This document shows positions 43,965 to 52,122 of a stretch of DNA of 64,000 nt, piece by piece. Location: positions 248,001-312,000 of the forward strand of contig NZ_FXXL01000005.1 of the NCBI RefSeq assembly GCF_900184685.1, read 5' to 3'. Under the pieces are notes generated by a model. That model did no database searches. It had not been told where the DNA came from and saw only the letters and a list, made by a program, of their open reading frames with translations. Both the position numbers and the translations under genes were made by a program. How positions within the stretch are numbered: position 1 is the stretch's first letter; each line of letters starts with the position of its first letter. Source of the stretch: Butyricimonas sp. Marseille-P3923. Its GTDB lineage: Bacteria > Bacteroidota > Bacteroidia > Bacteroidales > Marinifilaceae.

Positions 43965-43994
43965 CAAAAGTAAGGATTTTATTCGGATTTACAA
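43965..43994 (-). promoter_or_regulatory. Promoter of the ABC-F gene and its 250-nt leader
   Basis: Minus-strand GTTG (43995-43992), 19-base spacer, TACTTTTG (43972-43965). It overlaps the end of the HAD gene. The predicted leader of about 250 nt is long for this genome. Confidence 0.7.
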
Positions 43995-44765
43995 CACCCC
44001 GAAATGACGTAAAGCATTTATCACACCATCCTCGTCCACGGAAGAGGTCACGTAATCGGCAATTTTCTTCACTTCATCCCCGGCATTTCCCATTGCCACG
44101 CCGATTCCCGCGTGCTGTAACATGGAAATATCATTCCCCCCGTCACCGAAAGCCATTGTTTCATCCAAAGCAATTCCAAAATGTTCCAGCATCTTGTCAA
44201 TCCCGACACTTTTACTACTGCCCCGGGGAATAACATCGGTAAAAAGCGGGTTCCACCGAGTTGCCTCACAGTGGGGCATAGCCTCCATGATTGCTCTTTC
44301 CTGTTCTTTCGTGAAAAATGCAACCAATTGAAACGTTTCTCCCTTACTCGCTTCCCGCAAAGGAGCGACCGGGGGTTCCGAGAAATCCAGCATTCGAAAG
44401 ATTTGATGGCTCTGTTCGTTATGGTAGTTCAAATACAGTGTATGCTCGTGAACAAAGATACAAGGAAACTCATTCTCCTTCTCCATGTATTGCACGAGCG
44501 AGGCAATATCCTCTTCGGGAATACTATGCTTGTAAATCACCTGCTCTTTCCCCGCGAGGCAATATCCCCCGTTCAAAGTAATATACCCGTCAAACACCAG
44601 CGAACCCAAGTTATTTATAGAAAGCAAATGTCTTCCGCTAGCGATAAAAACCAAAATGCCTTTCTCCCGCAAGGCAAGTATCGCTCTCTCCGCAGACTCC
44701 GGTATCCGGTGAGTTTCAAAACTCACTAAAGTCCCGTCAATATCAAAAAAAATTGCTTTTACCAT
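43989..44765 (-). CDS. Cof-type HAD-IIB phosphatase
   Basis: 258 residues from ATG 44765 (MVKAIFFDIDGTLVSFETHR). HAD motif I DIDGT, motif II ASGRH, the C2-type cap in the middle (about 85-185), Lys motif near KSVGIDKMLEHFG, and motif IV AFGDGGNDISML. It would dephosphorylate sugar phosphates, FMN or similar small metabolites; substrate unknown. A TACTTTTG element at 44791-44784 (minus) places the transcript start after the longer frame's ATG, confirming the shorter start. Confidence 0.9.
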   Translation of the reverse strand: MVKAIFFDIDGTLVSFETHRIPESAERAILALREKGILVFIASGRHLLSINNLGSLVFDGYITLNGGYCLAGKEQVIYKHSIPEEDIASLVQYMEKENEFPCIFVHEHTLYLNYHNEQSHQIFRMLDFSEPPVAPLREASKGETFQLVAFFTKEQERAIMEAMPHCEATRWNPLFTDVIPRGSSKSVGIDKMLEHFGIALDETMAFGDGGNDISMLQHAGIGVAMGNAGDEVKKIADYVTSSVDEDGVINALRHFGVL

Positions 44766-44783
44766 CTCCTTATTATTTCGCCA

Positions 44784-44791
44784 CAAAAGTA
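44784..44791 (-). promoter_or_regulatory. -7 element of the HAD gene
   Basis: TACTTTTG on the minus strand, 19 bases before ATG 44765. Confidence 0.6.
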
Positions 44792-44870
44792 AAGAATAAA
44801 TCGTACCGGAAAAATTGCTCTATATCAAAAAACATTTCCGACGACATTCCCCGTAAACATCAGGTAATTA

Positions 44871-45284
44871 TCAGCGTGGATGTTCCTTTTCTTCCGGCAG
44901 TACATTATCCAACCTGTATTCCAACGCCTTCACGGAAATAAGTATCTCCTTCACGGATATTCCCAAAGAAATTACCAGCAGCAACAAAGCCAGCACGAAA
45001 GTATAAACCGCCACGGTCTGCAACCCGATATAGATAAAAAGGGTACATATCACGCAAAGCAGCAAACTCATTACCCCGTATATCTGCATCGACCTTGCCA
45101 TATAAAGTCGCTTTTTCAGATTATCAATCTGCAATTTAGTCATCGCGTTCGGACGACTTTCATGTTCCCCTTTCAAATTCCGTATCACTTGGGCATAAGC
45201 CAGAAAACGGTTCGTGTACGCCAACATAATCAACGAAATGGCGGAAAATAATATCGAAGGGGTTGTCAACGTCAATTCTTCCAT
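44871..45284 (-). CDS. DUF2721 family membrane protein
   Basis: 137 residues: short N-terminal hydrophobic segment (about 8-28), a soluble helical stretch with NAMTKLQIDNLKKRLYMARS, then two membrane helices (about 67-88 and 92-112). This fits DUF2721, small integral membrane proteins of unknown function. It is the last gene after gnd–zwf–patatin, five bases downstream of the patatin gene. Confidence 0.75.
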   Translation of the reverse strand: MEELTLTTPSILFSAISLIMLAYTNRFLAYAQVIRNLKGEHESRPNAMTKLQIDNLKKRLYMARSMQIYGVMSLLLCVICTLFIYIGLQTVAVYTFVLALLLLVISLGISVKEILISVKALEYRLDNVLPEEKEHPR

Positions 45285-45288
45285 AACA

Positions 45289-46131
45289 TCACAAATAACT
45301 GCTTAATACCTGTTTGGCACATTCATATCCTTGATTGTACAAATCCGTCAGTTTCAACACGTCCCGTTCTATCCGGTCGACCTCAAGCGGTCGCTCCGGT
45401 CGGATGATAATCACCTGTCCTTCCTCTTCCAGTTGCTCCACGTAGTCGAGGGTTTCATTATAATGCTTATTCTTCACCCTCAGGCTCTCCCGCAAAGCCG
45501 GGTAACGGCGGTACATAAACCACGGGATAGACTTATCGGTCACCTCTTTCCGGTAACCTTTATTACGTGTCAACACAACCACGTTCCGAGAAAAACCATC
45601 GGCAATCGCTCTACGGATGGGTATCGCGTCACTAATTCCCCCGTCGAGCATAGGCACCCCATCCACGTAAGATTTCGGGCACACGAAAGGCAAACTGCAT
45701 GATGCCCGACAGATATTCAACAAACGTACCCTATCGTTCTTCTCCTCGAAATAATTCGCTTCGCCCGTCCGGCAATTACTCGTGACCATGACGAAACGCC
45801 CCGGTGAAGCAAAATAAGTGTCGTAATCGTAAGGAATAATACGAGTCGGGAAATCATTGAAAATCAAATCGAAATCCATGATACTCCGTTTCGTGAACAA
45901 ATATTTCACCCCGATGTACCGGTACTTGTCCAACAAATCGATATTACAGATTTTCGCCCTCCCCCGTTGCCGGGAAGCATACGACAAACCGTTGCACGCC
46001 CCGGCTGAAACACCTATCGTGTAAGGGAAGTACATCCCGTTATCCATCAGCCAATCCAACACCCCGGCTGTGAAGACACCTCTCATGCCACCGCCTTCCA
46101 ACACCAATCCCGTACGTTCATCTATCATCAT
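45289..46131 (-). CDS. Patatin-like phospholipase (YjjU/RssA type)
   Basis: 280 residues from ATG 46131, which overlaps the zwf stop as ATGA. Patatin features: oxyanion loop LVLEGGGMRGVFTAGVLD (about 9-26), nucleophile elbow GVSAGA (Ser near 41), and the catalytic Asp in MLDGGISDAIP (near 165). No signal peptide. A lipid acyl hydrolase, substrate unknown. Translational coupling with zwf is clear, but a metabolic link to the pentose phosphate pathway is not evident. In many Bacteroidota pgl occupies this position. Confidence 0.88.
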   Translation of the reverse strand: MMIDERTGLVLEGGGMRGVFTAGVLDWLMDNGMYFPYTIGVSAGACNGLSYASRQRGRAKICNIDLLDKYRYIGVKYLFTKRSIMDFDLIFNDFPTRIIPYDYDTYFASPGRFVMVTSNCRTGEANYFEEKNDRVRLLNICRASCSLPFVCPKSYVDGVPMLDGGISDAIPIRRAIADGFSRNVVVLTRNKGYRKEVTDKSIPWFMYRRYPALRESLRVKNKHYNETLDYVEQLEEEGQVIIIRPERPLEVDRIERDVLKLTDLYNQGYECAKQVLSSYL

Positions 46132-47630
46132 AACCAACAAACATTTTTCTCTTCTTTCGACACGGGCGGCAACACGTCCCACATTCCGGTTAAATCAGGT
46201 CCCTCACTCCCTGCCGCATAACGCAACAAATCTTTCCCCGGATGTTCCCGCCAATAATTCTCGATAGGGTCAATAAAACGCCAGCTTGCCTCCAAAGCAT
46301 CATTCCGGGTATAAAGCATGGAATCCCCCTGCATGGCATCCAGCAACAAGCGCTCGTAAGCCCCCGGCAAATAATTATTGCAAAGCGACGCGTACAGGAA
46401 ATCCATACCCACCTGCTGCACCTTGAATCCGCCTCCCGGCATCTTCAACCCGAATTTCAGCATCACCCCCTCGTCCGGCGTCATCCGGATAATCAACTGG
46501 TTGCAGGACGTCCCTTGACATTGCCCCTCGAACAAGTTGTGCGGGGTAGATTTGAAATGGATTACCACGCCCGAACGTTTATCCTTCAAACGCTTTCCCG
46601 TGTAAATATAGAAAGGCACGTTACTCCATCGCCAATTATCAATAAATACTTTCAAGGCGACATACGTCTCCGTGTCCGAATCAAGGGCTACATCCTTCTC
46701 CTGCAGATATCCCGGCACGGTTTGCCCCTTCACTTCTCCCCCCTCGTACTGCGCCCGGATGACATTACGGGCAATATCTTCACCCGTCCATAGTCGCAGG
46801 GAACGCAATACTTTTGCCGTTTCGTCGCGTATCACCTCCGGTTCCATCGTCGCCGGTGATTCCATCGCCACGAATGCCAGCAACTGCATCAAGTGATTTT
46901 GCACCATATCCCGTAGCGCACCCGCCGTCTCGTAATATTTCCCCCGCTTCTCGATTCCAAGAGATTCCAAGGCGTATATCTCCACGTAATCAATATAATT
47001 CCGGTTCCACATCGACTCGAATATCTGGTTAGCGAACCGCAACACCAAAATATTCTGCACCGTTTCTTTCCCCAAGAAATGGTCGATTCGGTAAATCTCG
47101 TTCTCGCGAAATACTTCCAGCAAAGAATTATTCAACGTTCGGGCGGTTTCCAAGTTAATTCCGAAAGGTTTCTCCACCACGATACGATGCCAACCACCTT
47201 TTTCTTTCACCCGGAACAAACAACTCCGCCCTAAATATTTCGTTATCGCCTGTTGAGAAGTCGGCGGAGTCGCCAGATAATACACGACCTTCATGGGAAT
47301 CGCGTTCTCCTCCATGAGAAACATCACCCGCTCTCCCAACTCGTCCGCCCCATTCTCCGGGTCGAACGGCTGGTAATACACTTTTCGCATGAAACTATCG
47401 ACCTCCTCACCCTTCAAATTATTCTCCCCTTTCAACTCCTGCAGCATCACGCGTATAGACAAGCGGAACTCATCGTCACTCATCGGGGTTCGCGACGTCC
47501 CCAAAATAACAAAACGCTCCGGCAACATTTGTCGCACGTGGAGCTCATATAGCGATGGCATCAGCATACGTTTAGTCAAATCGCCCGATGCCCCGAAAAT
47601 TACCAATACTTGATCCTCCGGTCTGTTCAT
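46128..47630 (-). CDS. zwf: Glucose-6-phosphate 1-dehydrogenase
   Basis: 500-residue NADP-dependent enzyme, the first step of the oxidative pentose phosphate pathway. The N-terminal dinucleotide fold VIFGASGDLTKRMLMPSLYEL (about 10-30), VVEKPFGINLETARTLN (about 150), and the active-site signature YRIDHFLGKETVQNIL (about 178-193) are all intact, as is the C-terminal NADP-structural region (ETYVALKVFIDNWRW). Six bases after gnd. Product lactone would need 6-phosphogluconolactonase, whose gene is not next to it here. Confidence 0.96.
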   Translation of the reverse strand: MNRPEDQVLVIFGASGDLTKRMLMPSLYELHVRQMLPERFVILGTSRTPMSDDEFRLSIRVMLQELKGENNLKGEEVDSFMRKVYYQPFDPENGADELGERVMFLMEENAIPMKVVYYLATPPTSQQAITKYLGRSCLFRVKEKGGWHRIVVEKPFGINLETARTLNNSLLEVFRENEIYRIDHFLGKETVQNILVLRFANQIFESMWNRNYIDYVEIYALESLGIEKRGKYYETAGALRDMVQNHLMQLLAFVAMESPATMEPEVIRDETAKVLRSLRLWTGEDIARNVIRAQYEGGEVKGQTVPGYLQEKDVALDSDTETYVALKVFIDNWRWSNVPFYIYTGKRLKDKRSGVVIHFKSTPHNLFEGQCQGTSCNQLIIRMTPDEGVMLKFGLKMPGGGFKVQQVGMDFLYASLCNNYLPGAYERLLLDAMQGDSMLYTRNDALEASWRFIDPIENYWREHPGKDLLRYAAGSEGPDLTGMWDVLPPVSKEEKNVCWL

Positions 47631-47636
47631 ATTCTT

Positions 47637-49112
47637 TTACACGTTATAAGTACCTGAAACTGTTTTTCCGCCCTCCCCTGTCCAGTCCGTGTGGAAGAAG
47701 CGCCCTCTCTCCGTGTCTGTCCGCTCGTAAGTATGCGCCCCGAAATAATCCCGTTGTGCCTGAATCATATTCGCGGAAGAATCCAACGTGCGCAAATTAT
47801 CGAAATAACTCAACGCCGCGAAGAAACAGGGAGCAGCTATCCCGTTGAACACGCAATCCACGATAACTCCCCGCAAGGCGGAAAGTGCATCCTCCATCTT
47901 CTCGTGAAAAAAGGCGTCAAACAAAAGATTCTCCAAAGAACTGTTTTTATGAAATGCCCGCGTGATCCGCTCGAGGAACACGGAACGAATAATACAGCCC
48001 TTACGCCATATCTTGGCTATCGTTCCCAAATCCAAGTTCCACCCGTAACGTTCGGAAGCCCTGCGCATCAAGGAAAAGCCCTGCGCGTAAGAAATCAGCT
48101 TCGCCGCGTACAACGCATCCCTCACCGCTTCTATTCCCTCGTGATTCAAGGGGATATTCGTCTTCATATCACCCACTTTACCGGAAGGATATTGCTTGGA
48201 AGCCCGTTCCCGTTCCTCCACCAATGCCGACATGAAACGGGCGAACACGGCTTCGGAAACCAACGTCAGGGGATCACCTTCATCCAGCGAGGCGATGACA
48301 CTCCATTTCCCCGTTCCCTTCTGTCCGGCGACATCCAGTATATGATCCAGAAGATAATCCCCGTTCTCCTCTTTATAGCGCAGGATACGAGAGGTAATCT
48401 CTATCAAAAAACTATTCAATTCTCCCCGGTTCCATTGCTCGAACACGTCGCCCAACCCGTCATTATCCAACCCGGTCCTCCTCTTCAATATGGAATATGT
48501 CTCGGCAATCAACTGCATATCCCCGTATTCGATACCGTTGTGAACCATCTTCACGTAATGTCCGGCACCCCCCGCCCCTATCCATTCGCAACAAGGCGAA
48601 CCGTCATCCAGTTTCGCGGCAATCGATTGAAGTATATCTTTCACGAGCGGCCAAGCCATTTCAGACCCTCCCGGCATGATAGAAGGCCCGTGTAAAGCAC
48701 CTTCCTCGCCACCGGAAATCCCTGCCCCGATAAAGTAAAATCCCTTCTCTTCCAACATCTTCACCCGGCGTTCCGTGTCGTGATAATCGGAGTTTCCCCC
48801 GTCAATAATCACGTCCCCGGGAGAAAGCCACGGCACAAGCTGCCCGATCAATTCGTCCACGGGATCGCCCGCCTTGACCATTAACATGATCTTCCGGGGC
48901 AGACGCACCGATTCCACAAATTCCTCTATCGTGTAGGTCCCATGAAAGCGTTTCCCTCTCCCCCGTCCCTCGATAAAACGAGTCACGACGCTCTCCCGAT
49001 CAGGATGTACCCGGTTATAAACAGAAACCGTGTAACCTTTATCTTCCAAGTTTAACGCAAGATTTTCACCCATCACCGCCAAACCTATCAATCCTATATC
49101 TGATACCTGCAT
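47637..49112 (-). CDS. gnd: 6-phosphogluconate dehydrogenase (decarboxylating)
   Basis: 491 residues. Rossmann GLAVMGENLALNLEDKG (about 9-25), IIDGGNSDYHDTERR (about 97-111), GISGGEEGALHGPSIMPGG (about 123), catalytic HYVKMVHNGIEYGDMQLIAE (about 181-200), and the C-terminal helical domain with QAQRDYFGAHTYER. Converts 6-phosphogluconate to ribulose-5-phosphate, CO2 and NADPH. First gene of the gnd–zwf–patatin–DUF2721 transcript. Length as in the 480-490-residue class. Confidence 0.96.
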   Translation of the reverse strand: MQVSDIGLIGLAVMGENLALNLEDKGYTVSVYNRVHPDRESVVTRFIEGRGRGKRFHGTYTIEEFVESVRLPRKIMLMVKAGDPVDELIGQLVPWLSPGDVIIDGGNSDYHDTERRVKMLEEKGFYFIGAGISGGEEGALHGPSIMPGGSEMAWPLVKDILQSIAAKLDDGSPCCEWIGAGGAGHYVKMVHNGIEYGDMQLIAETYSILKRRTGLDNDGLGDVFEQWNRGELNSFLIEITSRILRYKEENGDYLLDHILDVAGQKGTGKWSVIASLDEGDPLTLVSEAVFARFMSALVEERERASKQYPSGKVGDMKTNIPLNHEGIEAVRDALYAAKLISYAQGFSLMRRASERYGWNLDLGTIAKIWRKGCIIRSVFLERITRAFHKNSSLENLLFDAFFHEKMEDALSALRGVIVDCVFNGIAAPCFFAALSYFDNLRTLDSSANMIQAQRDYFGAHTYERTDTERGRFFHTDWTGEGGKTVSGTYNV

Positions 49113-49190
49113 AATAATTTGTAATTTTATTCGTAACTACGTTTTACGATATTTCTTATCGTTTTGTTCTCGTTCACACTATTTTATTCT

Positions 49191-49198
49191 TAACTTTG
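49191..49198 (+). promoter_or_regulatory. -7 element of the acetyltransferase gene
   Basis: TAACTTTG at 49191-49198. It covers the TTG at 49196, so translation starts at ATG 49229. Confidence 0.6.
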
Positions 49199-49228
49199 TT
49201 AAACAATAAAGCAAAAAGAACGCCAAAT

Positions 49229-49813
49229 ATGATAAAATCTGAAAAAGAAAAAATGCTTGCCGGGGAAATCTACGATTGCGGGGATAAGGAATTGATCTCC
49301 CGGTGGCACAGGGCGAAAGAATTGACACGCCTGTACAGCCAAGCCCCGACAGACCAACCGGAGGTTCTCGACAAAATATTATCCGAACTTTTAGGCTCCC
49401 GGGGTGAGAACGTGTGGATAGCAGCCCCCATTCATGTAGATTACGGGGAAAATATACACATCGGTAACAACTGCGAGATCAATCTGAATTGTACCTTCCT
49501 GGATTGCAACACGATCACGATCGGCGACAACGCACTTATAGGTCCCAACGTTCAAATATTCACCGTGTTTCACCCTCTGAAAGCCTCCGAGCGCTTCGGG
49601 CAAGCATCGGACACCCGTTTCCCTTTCTGCAAATCACAAACAGCACCCGTCCGTATCGGCAATAACGTCTGGATAGGCGGCGGTTCCATTCTCCTGCCCG
49701 GCGTCGTGATCGGCGACAACACGGTGATCGGTGCCGGAAGCGTCGTCACGAAATCCATTCCCGCCGACAGCCTTGCCGTCGGCAACCCGTGCAGAGTTAT
49801 CCGGCAGATTTAA
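49229..49813 (+). CDS. Maltose O-acetyltransferase-like left-handed beta-helix acetyltransferase
   Basis: 194 residues from ATG 49229. The Mac N-terminal domain (MLAGEIYDCGDKELISRWHR) and hexapeptide-repeat helix (IAAPIHVDYGENIHIGNNCE; GDNALIGPNVQIFTVFHPL with the catalytic His; IGNNVWIGGGSILLPGVVIG) match the maltose/galactoside acetyltransferase group. It acetylates a sugar or other small molecule using acetyl-CoA; substrate uncertain. Its last four bases overlap the 3' end of cysK, which is convergent. Confidence 0.88.
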   Translation: MIKSEKEKMLAGEIYDCGDKELISRWHRAKELTRLYSQAPTDQPEVLDKILSELLGSRGENVWIAAPIHVDYGENIHIGNNCEINLNCTFLDCNTITIGDNALIGPNVQIFTVFHPLKASERFGQASDTRFPFCKSQTAPVRIGNNVWIGGGSILLPGVVIGDNTVIGAGSVVTKSIPADSLAVGNPCRVIRQI

Positions 49814-50718
49814 TCATCTGCCAAATCATCGAACATCGAGGTACTCAAGTACTTTTCCGCCCTATCGGGGAATATCACCACGATATTCCCGGCATCGATC
49901 CGTTCCGCTGTCCTCAATGCCGCCAGCATAGCCGCCCCGCTACTCATGCCGGCAAAAATACCCTCTTTGGCGATAATCTCCCGTGCCATAGCAATAGCCT
50001 CCTCGCTCTCGACCATAACCTGCATATCGATATGCAACGGATCATAAATAGCGGGTACGATTGCCTCATCCATGTTTTTCAGTCCCTGTATATAATGCCC
50101 TTTCACGGGATGGGCGCTCACGACCTTTATGTTCGGCTGCATCTTTTTCAGAAAACGGGAAACGCCCATAATCGTCCCCGAAGTACCGAGAGCACTCACC
50201 AGATAATCAATCTCCCCCTCTGTCTGCTGCCATATCTCGATCGCCGTATTCTCGTAATGAGCTTGATAATTCCCGACATTACTAAATTGATCGGGCATAA
50301 AATACTTCCCCGGGTTCTCCTCCACCAATTTATGAGCCAGCCGAATCGCCCCGTCCGTTCCCTCCGCCGCAGGAGTCAGAATCACTTTTCCCCCATACGA
50401 CCGGATAATCTTCCGTCGCTCCACGGAAACCGCCTCACTCATCACGATCTCCACGTCATATCCCTTCACGATACCGATAATTGCCAACCCGATTCCCGTG
50501 TTACCGGACGTGGGTTCGATAATTGTCTTCCCGGGCACCAGCTTCCCTTCCCGTTCCGCCTGCTTGATCATCTGCATTGCAATCCGGTCTTTAATACTTC
50601 CCGTGGGATTAAATCCCTCCAACTTGGCGTAAATATTCACGCCGGGTTTCACGTACAAATTATTAATACGCACCATCGGTGTATTACCGATGGTTTCAAG
50701 AATGTTCTTCTTTACCAT
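49810..50718 (-). CDS. cysK: Cysteine synthase A (O-acetylserine sulfhydrylase)
   Basis: 302-residue PLP enzyme making cysteine from O-acetylserine and sulfide. ETIGNTPMVRINNL at the front, PLP lysine in NPTGSIKDRIAMQMI (about residue 42), substrate loop EPTSGNTGIGLA (about 67-78), phosphate-binding region SALGTSGTIMGVSRF (about 173-187) and IFPDRAEKYLST at the end. A 34-codon ORF with a Cys6 run (50819-50923) and a hairpin (50725-50792) lie between the promoter and its ATG, suggesting attenuation by cysteinyl-tRNA supply. Confidence 0.95.
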   Translation of the reverse strand: MVKKNILETIGNTPMVRINNLYVKPGVNIYAKLEGFNPTGSIKDRIAMQMIKQAEREGKLVPGKTIIEPTSGNTGIGLAIIGIVKGYDVEIVMSEAVSVERRKIIRSYGGKVILTPAAEGTDGAIRLAHKLVEENPGKYFMPDQFSNVGNYQAHYENTAIEIWQQTEGEIDYLVSALGTSGTIMGVSRFLKKMQPNIKVVSAHPVKGHYIQGLKNMDEAIVPAIYDPLHIDMQVMVESEEAIAMAREIIAKEGIFAGMSSGAAMLAALRTAERIDAGNIVVIFPDRAEKYLSTSMFDDLADD

Positions 50719-50724
50719 TTGTAT

Positions 50725-50792
50725 AATTTTTGATTTATGATCGACGATTTATGACTCCATGATTCTAAATAATCACCGAATCAAAAATCATT
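50725..50792. repeat. Hairpin repeat, ATTTACGATTT family, just before cysK
   Basis: Arms AATTTTTGATT (50725-50735) and AATCAAAAATCATT (50779-50792), with internal GATTTATGA words like those at 21412 and 22251. In cysK mRNA the stem ends about six bases before the ATG and could mask the start. Confidence 0.75.
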
Positions 50793-50818
50793 ACATCACT
50801 GAATAAATAAGTTCCGAA

Positions 50819-50923
50819 TTATCTACATCGACAGCAACAACAGCAGCAAGCATTCCCTTTGACAGATTCAAAGTTCAATACCCCCACCCGCGATTGTTGT
50901 AAAAAAATTGCCATCGTGTTCAT
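50819..50923 (-). CDS. Cys-rich leader peptide of cysK (34 aa, Cys6 run)
   Basis: Minus-strand frame from ATG 50923 to TAA 50819. It starts MNTMAIFLQQSRVG and ends GNACCCCCCRCR. Codons 26-31 are six Cys codons in a row (TGC TGC TGT TGT TGC TGT), then CGA, TGT, AGA and stop. A TATATTTG element (50976-50969, minus) lies 45 bases upstream, and cysK starts 101 bases downstream. This is the classical layout of an amino-acid attenuation leader, read by the ribosome as a measure of charged tRNA-Cys. The alternative, a stand-alone metal-binding peptide, is less favoured because of the end-loaded Cys run and its place before cysK. Confidence 0.7.
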   Translation of the reverse strand: MNTMAIFLQQSRVGVLNFESVKGNACCCCCCRCR

Positions 50924-50968
50924 GTATTAGAAGATTAATATTGGCCTTGCGGCACTTTGTTTATACCG

Positions 50969-50976
50969 CAAATATA
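50969..50976 (-). promoter_or_regulatory. -7 element of the leader–cysK transcript
   Basis: TATATTTG on the minus strand, no strong -33. It lies 45 bases before the leader ATG. Between here and the fimbrillin hairpin (51050) nothing else is visible. Confidence 0.6.
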
Positions 50977-51049
50977 AGAAAAACATTATATTTTTTACCG
51001 TTTCCCTCTCTTTTTTGAAATAAACTCCCGATAAGTTCAGTTATTTTAT

Positions 51050-51092
51050 TGTGCCGTCCTGAAATCGGTTTACTCTATTTCAGGACGGCACA
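51050..51092. terminator. Hairpin at the 3' end of the fimbrillin gene
   Basis: Perfect 16-bp arms TGTGCCGTCCTGAAAT (51050-51065) and complement (51077-51092), loop 11. No T run on the minus strand, so it may be a 3' stabiliser or weak terminator. Confidence 0.6.
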
Positions 51093-51095
51093 GTT

Positions 51096-51998
51096 TCAAT
51101 TTACCCCACTGTTGGTCAGCGCGAGATTCACCACCTGTTCCTTTCCGCCTTGCAGCTCGGTTAGTCCGTCAGGGACGGGATAGGTGACTGTTTTTCCGCC
51201 CACGGTGATTTCTATCCACGGGGTTCCGGGAGTTACATTCTGCGGCAGGAGGATGACACGGAAGGTGTTGCCGGCGGATTCCAAGGGGGTGAAGTCTTCG
51301 ACATCCACAATAGTCCATGCCACCACGGCGCCGTTCTTAGCTACAAGACCTTTGGCATACATATTCTTTATCACAACCGTAGCGGCATCCACATCCGCTT
51401 GCGTCAATGAGCCGGGAGTGTCGGACAGGCTGAGGTTTACCGTGAGGCGGTGCATGAGGTGGCGGAACGTCAGTTGTATCGGATTGTCGGTTTTTGTCCC
51501 GGCGGCCGCCGCATAGAGCCAATCGTAAGCGGCATACTGCTCCAGGGCGCTTTGATCGGTGGGGAGATTAATCTCCATTTTACCGTTTTCATCAAAGTCG
51601 GTCAGAGACCGTTTCGGGAAAAAGGCGGAGAAAGAGACCTCCGCACCCTCGTCGAATTCATCCCATGTCATGCCGGTAGTCCACGTTCCGTCCTTGTAGG
51701 TGGCGGGGTATTCTTTCTCGACAAACGGCGTCGAGTTAAAGATGAATCCCCTAATCGTCGTTTCATCGCCGGCGTCGAAGCTGCCCGTGCCGTCCTCGTC
51801 GTTGATGATGGCGCGTGTGTCGGGGTCATCGGCGGCATCGCTGCCCATGAAGTCGGCGATGGCGGTGGTGAAGCGGATGGCGTTGCCGTCGTCCATGCCG
51901 CCATCGGGAGCCGGTACATCGTCCCGCGAACAGGCAGACAATCCGACCACACCCGACAGGATGGCGATAAGGCATATATTCTTTTTTATTATTTTCAT
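51096..51998 (-). CDS. Fimbrillin family lipoprotein
   Basis: 300 residues with lipoprotein signal ending VGLSAC (Cys23). The mature part has the fimbrillin (Mfa/FimA-like) layout: an acidic start DDGNAIRFTTAIADF, TYKDGTWTTGMTWDEFDEGAEVSFSAFFP, the conserved IQLTFRHLMHRLTVNLSLSD (about 170-190), and a second beta-sandwich domain with TPWIEITVGGKTVTYPVP. Such proteins are exported as lipoproteins and assembled at the surface as minor or major fimbrial subunits after Arg-protease cleavage in relatives. Last gene of the fimbrillin cluster, GC-richer than surrounding core genes. Confidence 0.85.
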   Translation of the reverse strand: MKIIKKNICLIAILSGVVGLSACSRDDVPAPDGGMDDGNAIRFTTAIADFMGSDAADDPDTRAIINDEDGTGSFDAGDETTIRGFIFNSTPFVEKEYPATYKDGTWTTGMTWDEFDEGAEVSFSAFFPKRSLTDFDENGKMEINLPTDQSALEQYAAYDWLYAAAAGTKTDNPIQLTFRHLMHRLTVNLSLSDTPGSLTQADVDAATVVIKNMYAKGLVAKNGAVVAWTIVDVEDFTPLESAGNTFRVILLPQNVTPGTPWIEITVGGKTVTYPVPDGLTELQGGKEQVVNLALTNSGVN

Positions 51999-52046
51999 AT
52001 CGTTGCGTTTATTAAACTACGTTGTTTTTATTGACTGTGGTTGAAG

Positions 52047-52113
52047 TTCCCGAAGTTGAACTTTGGCGGTGCCAATGTTGAACTTTGACCGCCTCGAAGT
52101 TCAACTTCGGGAA
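52047..52113. repeat. Inverted repeat with GTTGAACTT words between the two fimbrillin genes
   Basis: TTCCCGAAGTTGAACTT (52047-52063) and its exact complement (52097-52113), with inner GGCGGT/ACCGCC and a third GTTGAACTT in the loop: a large hairpin in the mRNA between the two genes. Confidence 0.85.
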
Positions 52114-52122
52114 AGGTGCGGA

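Noticed and set aside
49810-49813. Four-base overlap of convergent genes as antisense control
   Set aside because: Overlap of stop codons alone is common and no antisense promoter or structure supports regulation.
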